A stretch of 64,000 nucleotides of DNA, taken from the NCBI GenBank assembly GCA_009733575.1, contig ML769550.1:1-64000 (forward strand). The letters are read 5' to 3'. The notes under the pieces were generated by a model, which was given only the letters and a program-made list of their open reading frames with translations, had not been told where the DNA came from and did no database searches. The DNA is from Gymnopus androsaceus JB14 (lineage: Eukaryota > Basidiomycota > Agaricomycetes > Agaricales > Omphalotaceae). The first letter of the stretch is position 1. Every line of letters starts with the position of its first letter. This document shows positions 32,321 to 43,601 of the stretch, in pieces. A program made the translations under genes and the position numbers.

Positions 32321-35300
32321 TGGTGCGAATCGATTAGTCACCACATAAAATGTGCAATGAGGTACAACTATGAAGGGTGACATTATATCTTTTAGTTCTC
32401 TGACAGAAGTACACTACTTTAGGTATATATTAATTGTGTCAGAGGAATAAGGGTTCCGGTGCAAGGAATTTTTTTTTTGATTCTCAATTTCGCCAAAGTG
32501 GCTGTGCATGTATTATGTAATCACATAATGCCGCTGTATCCCGCCCTTGCCCGCCCACAGAGCTCCAGGGCTCTATTGCTAAGGTAGAAACGGGTATTAA
32601 AAATAGTTAATTGGTAAAGATGCATTTTTTCATACAATATCTAATGAGAGGGTACAATATTTGGTCCTATGGCTAGTCAAAGGTGCGAGCAAGGGTCTCG
32701 GGAACATGTCGATGAGACTTGTACTTTTTGGAACTGAAATCTTTTACCCGTTTTTGTGCATCTTTTGCACCCAAACCATCCCGATATGCATCTATCCAAC
32801 GGTACACCCTATGCTCCCACCGCCACATGGTTTCCAGAGATACAGACGCTAATGCAGCGGGCATATTTTCCTTCAATGTCTGGAAGGTATAATCACAGTT
32901 ATCACGGAGGTACTTCTTGACTGCCCCCCAGAAAAACTCAATCCAGTTGAGCTCGCAGTGATATTTTGGTAACATCAAGCAAATATGACCTGCAGCTTCA
33001 ATGATCTCGCGAACCAGAGAACCTTGAGCACGGAAATCAGGGTTGATTTTCAATGATGCGACGGGTACAGCAAGATGTGGAATCTGTTTCACACTTCTTG
33101 CACTTCATGACAAGGTGATGACTCCAAAGACCACACTCCTCCAATACAACTTTCATACCCTTGGGCTGACCCGGGTACTTGGCATGATTGTCAGCAAAAA
33201 TCATGGTCTGTTCGACACGCTGACCATTTTGCATGAACCATCCATTCCACATACATGCTTGCTTTCCACCCGGATTCAAGTTCATTTGAGACGCAAGTAA
33301 TGCATCCGCTGCATAAGCGGAATGTCCTTGAGAATTGTCGACAAGAAACACAGCTTGATGGCCAGCTCCGTGCAGTTTTTCAAATGCAGGTATAATTTTA
33401 TTGCAAAGCTAATGATCAATGGTAAGTAATAATATCAGAAGCCTGATATTGCAGCTTACCTGCTCACAAAACTTCTCGCCATTCCAATAACCATCGTAAT
33501 TCTTCCCATACTCAAGAGACTCCCTGGCATCTTTCATATGTCCATGTGTTGAACATGTACACTCACTCTGATGCAACCCATGTCTGGGTCCCTTGTGACG
33601 CAGCGGCTGTTCATCAACAGGACCCCACTGCTTCTTATGATCATCATGTGCTTGGAATGTCGCCTCATCCTGAGGTACCAGCACAAGACGCAGCTGAACA
33701 CAGTTAAATCTGAATATGTCCTCCCTCAGGTGACTTCCAAAGCTCCTTCATAACATCACCAACAACCCATTCAATCAACCGAGGATGCAGAGCATCAAAC
33801 TCAGGGATGAAACGCTCATGGAGATCAAGCTTGACATCTGGACATTCATGGCCATCGTAAAATATGTCTTTCGACTCCTTGTGATACCCAAACCCAAGTT
33901 TCTTCATGCACCGAGCTGCTGTGCTCATCGAAACCTTTCCACACATTTCAACCTGCGGAAATAATTCCGTCTCAATGAATTTCTTCAACCCTTTCACCAT
34001 TACTGGTTCCATTTCCTCTGTTGCATACTTCTCTGCAATCCTTGGTAAAAGAGATCCGTTTATGAACTCCTGAAATTTCACTGGATTGGTGGCCCACTTG
34101 TGCGTTCGCAGATACGCTGCCATTCCTTCTTTTATCTCAGGATCATCAAGAACAGAAAACCGTTTGGCGTGAGATCCTCTGTCAGACTCGGGAAGGTCTC
34201 TATCTTTGACCCAGACAGCTGTCCACTTTGCAACATTACGCATGCCATTTTTTGACGCGAAACCCTGAGCCTCGGCTGCAGTTGAGAAGCATCACCCAGC
34301 TTCCGACCATTCACAATCATTTTCAATGAGCTCTCAATGCAAAGTCCGCGCCGGTACTGCTGAGAACAATGGCCGCGATCAAAGACACCATCTGGTTGCC
34401 ATTTTGCATTGAGCAGTTTTGTTATGGCTGCCAAAGCAAGCTCATATTCACGCATGCGACGCTGTTTCTGTTGCTCTCGTGATGCATGGTATGTGATTTC
34501 ACTATGTTTATGCTTCAGAGGAGGAGGTTTATGGACATGGAACTGAGGCTCCTGCAATTCCTCAATGTCACTGTCCAAAGTGCCTGAGTTATCTGAGTCA
34601 TCAGAAAGGTATCCCAAACGAGGTATTTCTGTTCCCAGTAAAGTCGGTAAGGGTGATTGTATTGGAATAGATGATGATGCAGATGGCTTTGTTGGAGAAG
34701 GAGATCAGGATGAAATTTCAATGGGAGCTGCTTTATGCTTTGCTGGATGCGACAGTTTGCTGGTAAGCCATGCTTTCATCGATTGAGCAGTTTTACTTTT
34801 AATTATATTCATCAGACTCTCTTTCTGAATTTATGAAGTGAATGCATGCTTACCTGGTATGAGTCTTCACATGCTTTGCCTCTTTTTCATGTAATTTCTG
34901 GGCATGCTCACGCTGTGTATGGTCAGCAGCACCTGTATAGACACCCCGCATACTTTTTCCTGCATCTTTCCATTTGGTATCCGATCCCTTCTCTGTGATT
35001 TTCTCGAATAGAGTTGGCTTGAGGAGCTCCTGGAGCTCACTCTGTATATCTGTGGGTGTCCAAAGATTGTCGTTTTCCAATTCCGTATTGGAATCCTGAT
35101 CCATTTCCATATCTCCATCTTCAGCCTCTGATTCCTTCCATTCTGTATCGGATTCTGATGTCCAGACCAGATCATCATCAGCTGGTACGTGATTGACTGT
35201 GCCATCCCAATCGCAGACTCCATCTTCAATTTCTGATGCATCCGAGTTGTTATTTTTGGGCTCTGGAGTGGGGGTTCTTGGTTTCGGGTGGCGGCTTTTA

Positions 35301-35545
35301 CAAGCCATAGCAAGCTGTTTGTTTTTGGCACGTTGAAAGCGAGATATACCCATGTTTTGTGTAGATATGAACAAGATATATAAGTTACAAGTAATTAGAA
35401 AATTGCGCGCGCGCGCGCGCCACAAGTCATGTGTCAAAAAACTTGTCTTTGCCAATCGACTCAAAGAGGCATGTTGTGTTTTTGAAAAAATTTAGATGAA
35501 ATTCGCCGCTGCACATTTTATGTGGTGACTAATCGATTTGCACTA
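32321..35545 (-). mobile_element. Tc1/mariner-like DNA transposon with TIRs and TA target sites
   Basis: The ends 32321-32356 and 35510-35545 are inverted repeats of 36 bases with three mismatches (core AATCGATTAGTCACC). Each is bordered by TA (32319-32320 and 35546-35547). The 3.2-kb interior encodes a DDE-type transposase on the minus strand. TA target duplication and the DDE signature place it in the IS630/Tc1/mariner superfamily. The long acidic N-terminal region and large size are unlike compact mariners. Confidence 0.8.
32670..35353 (-). pseudogene. DDE transposase, probably inactivated
   Basis: The gene starts MGISRFQRAKNKQ and has an acidic N-terminal exon, then a basic helical part, and the catalytic core. 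Candidate catalytic residues are Asp in LVLVPQDEAT, Asp in FLVDNSQGHS and Glu in HCELNWIEFFWG. An intron with a GTAAGC donor near 33460 separates NGEKFCEQ from the next exon. Several single-base frame changes are needed: near 34265-34245, near 33715, and in a CCC run near 33046. An in-frame TGA lies near 34710. The copy is therefore either decayed or affected by indel errors. Termini are intact, so it could still be moved by another source. Confidence 0.7.
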
Positions 35546-35872
35546 TAGCACTGGTTCAGGAGACCATGTAAGCCTAATGAATTGGCCCCCGTAATTTACC
35601 AGCTGTCCGTATTACATTATCCCCCCGTGACTCACCCAGCCAGTCCGCTTTCAAATGGGCACATTGTTGCATTAGATTAGGCTCCTTGTCACATTAGATT
35701 ACACCATGTCTCATTATAAATAATAATGATTATTAATTCATATGTATGGCGTGCAAATTTCCGGCCTGCCTCCGCTTCCCTCCCCTCCCTCGCTGCGCTC
35801 GGGGGGTCCCCCGGGCCAGGAAGTCGTCGGCGGGCACTCTAAAGCCTCGTTTGTGCTTATTTCGATAGGCGG

Positions 35873-35910
35873 CAACCCCGAACCCTAACCCCAACCCCTA
35901 ACTGCTAACC
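35873..35910 (+). repeat. Telomere-like CCCTAA-rich tract inside the MITE
   Basis: The tract reads CCGAACCCTAACCCCAAC followed by CCCTAACTGCTAACC, an imperfect array of the fungal telomere unit on its C-rich strand. With about three units it is too short and degenerate to be a telomere and is more likely chance or a captured fragment. Confidence 0.5.
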
Positions 35911-35920
35911 AAACATGTTT

Positions 35921-35994
35921 GGCAATGCCAGACTAGCTCTCTAATGTTAGGTTCACCCTTCGGCAACCTAACGAGAGCTAGCCACGGCATTGCT
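35921..35994. repeat. Internal hairpin of the MITE
   Basis: Nested inverted segments surround a 12-base loop: GGCAATGCC with GGCATTGC, AGCTCTC with GAGAGCT, and GTTAGGTT with AACCTAAC. Confidence 0.7.
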
Positions 35995-36290
35995 TTGAAA
36001 GAAAAATAAAACATTCAATTGTTTTTGAGTACCTGTGAGGATTGAACACTCACCGTGAGGCATGACCAAGCCCCGCTACCGGAATGATTGATCATGAATA
36101 CCACTCTGCCATAAGGTGCACATTATATGTGAAATAGTGTAAATGTATGAGTCTGCCTACGTACAATTATAAGCAACTTGTATTGGAAATGAGAGTTGCT
36201 AAGGAATGGGGACATTGTAATGCAACAAGGTACGGGGGATAATGTAATGCGGACAGACAGTAAATTACGGGGGCCAATGCATTAGGCCTA

Positions 36291-36958
36291 CATTGACTAT
36301 TGACTGGTTTTGGTTTTTCTTGCCCCCTTTCACCTTTCTTGCTCGTACCTCCCAGTACTTCCTCCTCTCTAATACAAAAAACGGCCCTTTGGGTCGGTTC
36401 TACTGGCTAAACACCTGTCCGCGGGTCGAACCTAAGCGATTGGAGAGATATTACGCATACAGTACTAAATTTGTCACTGGACATCAGTCACATCACTCCG
36501 AGCCTCCGCCGCCTCAGAACTTAATGAAAAAAGTCTGTAGGCTGGGTTGTTATGATTTGTGTCAAAATGAGGGATTGTGTTCGGACAGCGGGGTTGGTTA
36601 ATAGAATTATCCCTTTGCTCGGGTCGGAGAGCATTTCTAGTTCCAAAGCTTGTGTGCAATACTGCTCCGCCAATGAGTAGCTAAAGTTCGTTTCATTGTT
36701 GATTCGTTCTATTGGAAGACATACTTGGACACCGAATGTGTCAGCGCACAAGCAGCCAGATTAAGCATCGAGTCCACCAAGGGAAAGGTATTAATTGACG
36801 GCGGTGAGGTACCACGTGAAAGAGATTTCGCCTTTCTTGAACTGCTCGTTTCCCTTGAGCACGCTATGATAAGGAAAACTCCTTCGAACGGCGAAGTGCG
36901 AGTTTACAGGAGTTTACCTTCTCTTTCATGGAGGAGCATCATCTCAAACTCACTAAGA
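36291..36958. other. Repeat-derived intergenic stretch
   Basis: No gene is apparent. Positions of about 36571-36625 match, in inverted orientation, the last part of repeats X1 and X2 (21768-21820 and 31739-31791), sharing words such as ATAATTCTATTAACC. It therefore carries a fragment of the same repeat family. Confidence 0.5.
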
Positions 36959-36959
36959 T

Positions 36960-37225
36960 TGTAATCCTCCAACCTCCATCAACCATTTCCTCTTTTCGAC
37001 TCTCATTGTCATCTTAGGATCCCTACACTGTGACTCCATATGCTTCATGATCTTTCCAAAGAAAGTCCGTAGAAGGTCTAAGGGTACAATAAACAGCTCG
37101 CTGGCCTTTGAAGGATGAGTCTTCACAAATTCTAGGAATTGAGCGAATTTGGCCTTGTCGACACCTGGAGGAAGATATAGAAGATCCGGGGGTGCTTTGG
37201 GTGCTTTTTCGGGTTGTTTCTGGTG
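36960..37225 (-). pseudogene. Possible 3' gene fragment of unknown family
   Basis: One minus-strand frame stays open after a plausible acceptor (ACCAG near 37224). It reads KQPEKAPKAPPDLLYLPPGV, then a helical stretch (FAQFLEFVKTHPSKASELF), and ends VEKRKWLMEVGGLQS with a stop near 36960. No upstream exon could be joined to it, and I do not recognise the family. Confidence 0.3.
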
Positions 37226-37376
37226 TCATAATTAATTATAAATAGGATGCTACTACTTACTTCTCCTCCAAGCGCTAAGTTAACTTACATTTTTCCCAGG
37301 GTCAAAACGCGCTGAATGCACATGGAATCAACATGGAATACGGCAAGTCTGAGTAAGCCTTCTCATTCTTGCCACC

Positions 37377-39007
37377 ATGTCCTTGTTCAAGATCTCTGTC
37401 TCTTCATCGGCTCTATCCGCTCTCGAATCGCGGCTGGAAGGCGCGATTTTTCCTGATGAACTTGATGATGCTGGATGGGACTACGGCGTACCTCTCGCTG
37501 ACATCAAAAGACTCGTCAATCGATGGCGAGATGGATTCGATTGGAGGAAAGAGGAAGAAAGGCTCAATGCCACGTTACCTCAATTTACTCGAGACATAGA
37601 GGTGGAGGGCTTTGGTATTTTGAATATACATTATATCCACGAGAAGAGTGAGAATGCAGGAGGGATCCCTTTGTTATTCGTTCATGGATGTGAGTGCCGA
37701 GACCACTTGCTTACATCCGATTCACCGCATTTAGGGCCAGGAAGTTTCCTCGAAGTGTCTAAAATCATTCATTTATTGACTAAAGGAGGGGACTCTCAAT
37801 TGCCTGTATTTGATGTGGTAGCAATTAGTCTTCCCGGTTACGCCTTCTCTGAAGGACCTAAGAAGAAGGGATTTTCGTTGGCACAGTATGCGGAGGTAGG
37901 AACTATCAGTTGGCGATTGAATTTTTTGAATACATCAATCTTAGGTCTCGCACAAATTGATGCTTAGCCTGGATTACAATGAGTACGGTGAGCGACTGTT
38001 TATCTAACGTAAGGGACCTGGAAGGTGCTACTAAATATTCACGTATTTAGTAACTCAAGGAGGAGATTGGGGTTCCGCTGTAAGCTACTTTTGTTCCCAG
38101 TGTAAGTATATCCGTCTGATGTGATTCTGAATTGGAAGATTACTCGAGAGATAGCCAGTCGATACGGCGGAGAATATAACAAGGCCTGGCATACCAACTT
38201 CCCCATGTGCGTCATTCGTCTCTTTCGAACCATTGGTGTACGATATATTCACAGAACCGGACCCCCACCTAACAACGACTTGTATTCCTATACCCCTGCT
38301 GAGCAGGAAGGCCTCGCACGCTTGGAAAATTATGAGCGTTTTGAGAGTGGGTATTACAAGCAACAGTCAACAAGGCCTCAGACTCTAGGTGCTTAAGCGG
38401 TTGTATGGAAACAAACCTTGAGTATAATTGATGTTTTCTCCTAGGCTATGGCCTGGCAGATAGTCCTGTTGGATTGCTTGCTTGGATTCATGAGAAGCTT
38501 GTTGGGTGGAGCGACAACTATCCTTGGACAGATGATGAAGGTATGCAGTAGACCTGAATTCCTTTCAACTTTTAACATAAGAACTGAATGGCTATTGCAG
38601 TACTCGCCTGGGTTTCAATTTACTGGTTCTCTCGAGCTGGTCCCACAGCCTCCCTTAGAATCTATTACGAGGTCATGAATTCTGGTCAAGGATTCAATGA
38701 TCTAACTCAATCATCTGTTCCAACGATTCCGATGGGAAGCTCCTTGTTTCCAAAGGAACTTGGACGCATTCCGAAAAGGTATGTACAGTACCGGATACAT
38801 TATATTCACTATCTGCTAACACATATACAATGATGCAGCTGGTATTCGCGCATCGGAAACTCCGTCTTCGAGGTAGAGCACGATTCTGGCGGTCATTTTG
38901 CTGCATATGAGAAGCCCGAGATGCTTGTTGGAGATTTGCAGAAAATGTTTGGCAAGGGTGGTCCTGCTTTTGAAGTCGTCTCTGGACGCAATGGGTATAA
39001 GAACTAA
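37377..39007 (+). CDS. Epoxide hydrolase, tandem copy 1
   Basis: An alpha/beta-hydrolase that adds water to epoxides to give diols, of the microsomal-type family with an N-terminal EHN domain ([12 protein letters not shown]... to DFDWR-like). Nine exons give [12 protein letters not shown] (oxyanion motif, split by intron 1), [11 protein letters not shown], the nucleophile Asp in [10 protein letters not shown] (near residue 177), the acid Glu in [15 protein letters not shown], and His in [17 protein letters not shown]. The end is SGRNGYKN and a stop at 39005-39007. No membrane anchor is seen. All catalytic residues are kept. It is the first of three paralogues on the same strand. Reading through intron 1 gives the false sequence HGCECRD. 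Confidence 0.9.
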
Positions 39008-39315
39008 GCTGGGACCTACAATTATGAATGCGGCCTAAATCGAGAAAGTGTATATTGCTGCATTACTAACAAGGAACTCGGCGTCGATACCCGTCTTCGG
39101 GGTTGTTTTCGGTGTCATGACCAATCGGTTTCTGCACCATCTCTAAATGACGCTATTCTGGGATGGGAATTTCGCAAACAATCTTGTCTTAAATGACGGT
39201 ATACCGGGCTTACCTCAGTAGAAGCTTCTAAGGACTCTGAAATGGCCTTGAGTGGCCGAGTAACCTACACCTTATAGTATAAATACAGCAAGTCTGAGTA
39301 AACCTTCTCACCACC
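39008..39315. promoter_or_regulatory. Intergenic, epoxide hydrolase copies 1 and 2
   Basis: The 308 bases carry the 3' end of copy 1 and the promoter of copy 2. The 30 bases before the ATG (GGCAAGTCTGAGTAA-like, then CCACC) match the same position before copy 1. A TATA-like TATAGTATAAATAC lies near 39275. Confidence 0.5.
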
Positions 39316-40942
39316 ATGTCCTTGTTCAAGATCTCTGTCCCTTCATCGGCTCTATCCGCTCTTAAATCGCGGCTGGAAGGCACGATCTTTCCTGATGAAC
39401 TTGATGATGCTGGATGGGACTACGGCGCATCTCTCACTGACATCAAAAGGCTCGTCAATCGATGGCGAGATGGATTCGATTGGAGGAAAGAAGAAGAAAG
39501 GCTCAATGCTGCGCTTCCTCAGTTTACTCGAGACATCGAGGTGGAGGATTTCGGTGTTTTGAATATACATTATATCCACCAAAAGAGTGAAAATGTAGGA
39601 GGGATCCCTTTGCTATTCGTTCATGGATGTGAGTGCCGAAACGACTGGCGATTGCTTTCATCCGACTTATTTTCACCGTATCAGGGCCAGGAAGTTTCCT
39701 CGAAGTGTCCAAAATCATTCATTTATTGACCAAAGGAGGGGACTCTCAAGTTCCCGTATTTGATGTGGTAGCAATTAGTCTTCCTGGTTACGCCTTCTCC
39801 GAAGGGCCTAAGAAGAAGGGATTTTCGTTGGCACAGTATGCGGAGGTAGGAGCTATGACTCAGTGGACGATTGAATTTTGAGTACAATTAATCTAAGGTC
39901 TCGCACAAATTAATGCTTAGCCTGGGTTACAATGAGTACGGTAAGCGACTAACCTCAAGGACCTGGAAGTTGCTACTCAATATTCATATATTTAGTAACT
40001 CAAGGAGGAGATTGGGGTTACCTTGTAAGCTACGTTTTCTCCCATTCCAAGTATATATTTAATTCAAAATTTGAAGGTTACTCGAGAGATAGCCAGTCGC
40101 TACGGCGGAGAATATAGCAAGGCCTGGCATACCAACTTCCCCATGTGCGTCATCCCTCTCTTTCCAACCATTGGTATACGATATATTCACAGAACTGGAC
40201 TCCCGCCCAACGACGACTTGAGTTCCTACACCCCTTCCGAGCAGGAAGGACTCGCAGGCATAGCAAATTACGAGCGTTTTGAGAGTGGCTACTTCAAGCA
40301 ACAGTCGACAAGACCTCAGACTCTAGGTAACTGGTTGTGTGGAAACAGACCTTGAATATAATTGATATATTTTCCTAGGCTATAGCTTGGCAGATAGTCC
40401 TGTTGGATTGCTTGCCTGGATCTATGAGAAGCTTGTCGGGATGAGTGATAACTATCCTTGGACAGACGATGAAGGTATGCAGTAGACTTCGATGCCTTTC
40501 AACTTTCGACATGAGAACTGAATGGCTCTTGCAGTACTCACCTGGGTTTCGATCTACTGGTTCTCTCGAGCTGGTCCCACAGCCTCCCTTAGAATCTATT
40601 ACGAGGTCACGAATTCTGGTCAAGGATTCGATAGCCTTCCATCAACCGTTCCAACGATTCCGATGGGAACCTCCTTGTTTCCCAAAGAGCTTGTACGTGT
40701 TCCGAAAAGGTATGTACCGTACCGGATACAGTATACTCACTGTCTGCTAACACATATCTACACGATGATGCAGCTGGTATGCGCGCATCGGAAATTCCGT
40801 CTTCGAGGTAGAGCACGATTCTGGCGGTCATTTCGCTGCATATGAGAAGCCCGAGATGCTTGTTGGCGATTTGCAGAAAATGTTTGGCAAGGGTGGCCCT
40901 GCTTTTGAAGTCGTGTCTGGACGCAATGGGTATGGGAATTAA
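39316..40942 (+). CDS. Epoxide hydrolase, tandem copy 2
   Basis: This is closely related to copies 1 and 3 in exons, introns and flanks. EHN domain, [33 protein letters not shown] (nucleophile Asp), [16 protein letters not shown] (acid Glu) and [12 protein letters not shown] (His) are present. It ends RNGYGN and a stop at 40940-40942. The residues after the nucleophile (GGDWGYL against GGDWGSA or GGDWGFA) and a Trp-to-Met change ([10 protein letters not shown]) differ from the sister copies and may affect substrate choice. The frame is intact with nine exons. Confidence 0.9.
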
Positions 40943-41392
40943 GCTGGGACCTACAATCATGAATGCGGCCTCAATCGAGAAAGTGTATATTGCTGTACTA
41001 CTACCAGTTTAACAAGGAATGAAGTGGTTCTTTTTGTCTCGACGCTGATACCCATCTACGGGGTTGTTTTCGGAGGACCTCCGTCAATCGGTTTCCGCGC
41101 CGCATTTCTCCCAGGTCAAAACGCGCCGAATGCGCCAGTCACCAATTGAATTATATACTAAAGGTATATGTTACTCGGCCACCCCCCACCACTCAGCCAT
41201 TTGTAGAATAGAAGTTGTATTATTAGTGTAGGCGCTCCCTAGTGAATCTTGAAGTGTTGCTTTGAAAACAGTTAGGCGTCAGGGAAGACGCGTGTCACTA
41301 CTTGGACTCCTAAAAGTTAACTTTCTGCGTCACATTTTTCCCAGGGAACGCGGAATGCACATTGAGTCTGGGTCAGTCTCATTCTTACCACC
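40943..41392. promoter_or_regulatory. Intergenic, epoxide hydrolase copies 2 and 3
   Basis: It contains the 3' flank shared with copy 1 and two copies of a short block around TCCCAGG...AACGCG...GAATGC (near 41105 and 41340). The same block occurs upstream of copy 1 near 37295, so it is a candidate shared promoter element or a duplication scar. Confidence 0.45.
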
Positions 41393-43031
41393 ATGTCCTC
41401 CTTCAAGATCTCTATCCCTTCATCGGTTCTATCTGCTCTTAAATCGCGACTGGAAGGCGCGATCTTTCCTGATGAACTCGATGAGGCTGGATGGGACTAC
41501 GGCGCACCTCTTGCTGATATCAAAAGGCTTGTCAATCGATGGCGAGATGGATTCGATTGGAGAAAGGAAGAAGAAAAGCTCAATGCTGCGCTACCTCAAT
41601 TTACTCGAGATATCGAGGTGGAGGGATTTGGCATTTTGAATATACATTATATCCACCAGAAGAGTGAGAAAGTAGAAGGCATCCCTTTGCTATTCGTTCA
41701 TGGATGTGAGTGCCGAAACGACTGGCGATTGCTTTCATCCGACTTATTTTCACTGTATTTAGGGCCAGGAAGTTTCATCGAAGTGTCCAAAATCATCCAT
41801 TTATTGACCCAAGGAGGGGACTCTCAATTTCCCGTATTTGATGTGGTAACGATTAGTCTTCCTGGTTACGCCTTCTCCGAAGGACCTAAGAAGAAGGGAT
41901 TTTCGTTGGCACAGTATGCGGAGGTAGGAACTATCAGTTGGCGATTGAATTCTTTGAATACATTAATCTAAGGTCTCGCACAAATTAATGCTTAGCCTGG
42001 GTTACAATGAGTACGGTGAGCGACTGTTTATCGAACGTCAGGGACCTGGAAGGTGCTACTAAATATTCACGTATTTAGTAACTCAAGGAGGAGATTGGGG
42101 TTTCGCTGTAAACTACGTTTTCTCTCAGTCCGAGTATATCCACCTGATTTTATTCTGAATTGGAAGATTACTCGAGAGATAGCCAGTCGCTACGGCGGAG
42201 AATATAGTAAGGCCTGGCATACCAACCTCCCCATGTGCGTCATCCCTCTCTTTCCAACCGGTGGTATACAATATATTCACAGAACCGGACCCCCGCCCAA
42301 CGACGACTTAAATTCCTATACCCCTGCCGAACAGGAAGGACTCGCACGCTTAGCAAATTTTGAGCGTTTTGAGAGTGGCTATTTCAAGCAACAGTCGACA
42401 AGACCTCAGACTCTAGGTAACTGGTTGTGTGGAAACAAATCTTGAACATAATTGATATATATTTTCCTAGGCTATGGCTTGGCGGATAGTCCTGTTGGAT
42501 TGCTTGCTTGGATTTATGAGAAGCTTGTCGGGTGGAGTGATAACTATCCTTGGACAGACGATGAAGGTATGTAGACCTTAAATGCCTTTCAACTTTTGAC
42601 ATGAGAACTGAATGACTCTTGCAGTACTCACCTGGGTTTCGATTTACTGGTTCTCTCGAGCTGGTCCCGCAGCCCCCCTTAGGATTTACTACGAGGTCAT
42701 GAATTCTGGTCAAGGATTCAATAGCCTAACTCTCTCAACCGTTCCAACGATTCCGATGGGAAGCTCCTTGTTTCCCAAAGAGTCTGTACGTGTTCCGAAA
42801 AGGTATTTACTGTACTGGATACAATATATTCACTGTCTGCTAACACATACACAATGATGCAGTTGGTATTCGCGCATCGGAAATTCCGTCTTCGAGGTAG
42901 AGCACGATTCTGGCGGTCATTTTGCTGCATATGAGAAGCCCGAGATGCTTGTTGGAGATTTGCAGAAAATGTTTGGCAAGGGTGGACCTGCTTTTGGAGT
43001 CGTTTCTGGGCGCAATGGGTATGGTAATTAA
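41393..43031 (+). CDS. Epoxide hydrolase, tandem copy 3
   Basis: The third paralogue has the same nine-exon structure. It starts [20 protein letters not shown] and has [33 protein letters not shown] (nucleophile Asp), [16 protein letters not shown] (acid Glu) and [12 protein letters not shown] (His). It ends RNGYGN and a stop at 43029-43031. All catalytic residues are intact. Together the three genes indicate recent tandem duplication of a whole gene with its promoter. Confidence 0.9.
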
Positions 43032-43601
43032 AGCTGAGGACCTACAGAAAAAAATAGGAATGCGATTAAGAAAGTATATATTGCTGTACTACTTTAACGA
43101 AGGAATAAAATGCTTTTTCTCTCTACGTTGATACCTAGTAGATGCAGAAAATACAGCAAGACCAAGAGTCTCCGATCTTCTTTACCGTATGCGTACGAAG
43201 TAAAATACATGTTCTAATTTTCTGTCACGATCAGATAATGCACACTTTAGCTATCGCAACCAATAGATGAATTGAGCAGGGAGCATGCAAGCAGAAGCAC
43301 CTAAGGATGCTTGAGGTACCAACCTAACGAGGAGAGAAAAATGTATTGCTTTATCGTAATGCTGATGCAACGACGACCATACAACGAATACTTACCTGAA
43401 GCTGGTTTCTTAGATGGTCACTGTCTAATTGCATGTGATTCACCGTTGAGCGCCCGACGCGTCTTGCTTTTTGGAATGTGAACCGGATAACAACTTTACC
43501 TGGCCTCTCACTTACCCGGACAGAATCTTTGGCTGTCTATATAAGTCAGATCCGGCTCCTTTGACCTTTAACCCTTTCCTTCCAAGCTCTCACTCACCAT
43601 C
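43032..43601. promoter_or_regulatory. Promoter region of the citrate synthase paralogue
   Basis: A TATATAAG box lies at 43538-43545, 57 bases before the ATG at 43602, and a CT-rich tract follows it, which is typical of a fungal TATA promoter. The rest shows nothing recognisable. Confidence 0.55.

Larger units (their letters stand above)
35571..36288. mobile_element. 718-bp MITE with about 57-bp TIRs and TA target sites
   Basis: The left end (GCCTAATGAATTGGCCCCCG...) and the right end are inverted copies over about 57 bases with few mismatches. TA dinucleotides flank both (35569-35570 and 36289-36290). No transposase is encoded. The interior contains a telomere-like run at 35873-35910 and a strong hairpin at 35921-35994. 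It lies only 24 bases from the Tc1/mariner-like element. Confidence 0.8.

Noticed and set aside
35405..35421. (GC)n run considered as a regulatory or Z-DNA signal
   Set aside because: A short simple repeat inside the transposon leader is expected by chance slippage, and nothing ties it to a function.
37689..37737. Epoxide hydrolase reading through HGCECRD
   Set aside because: The segment is intron 1. Removing it restores HGWPGSF, the conserved oxyanion motif, in all three copies.
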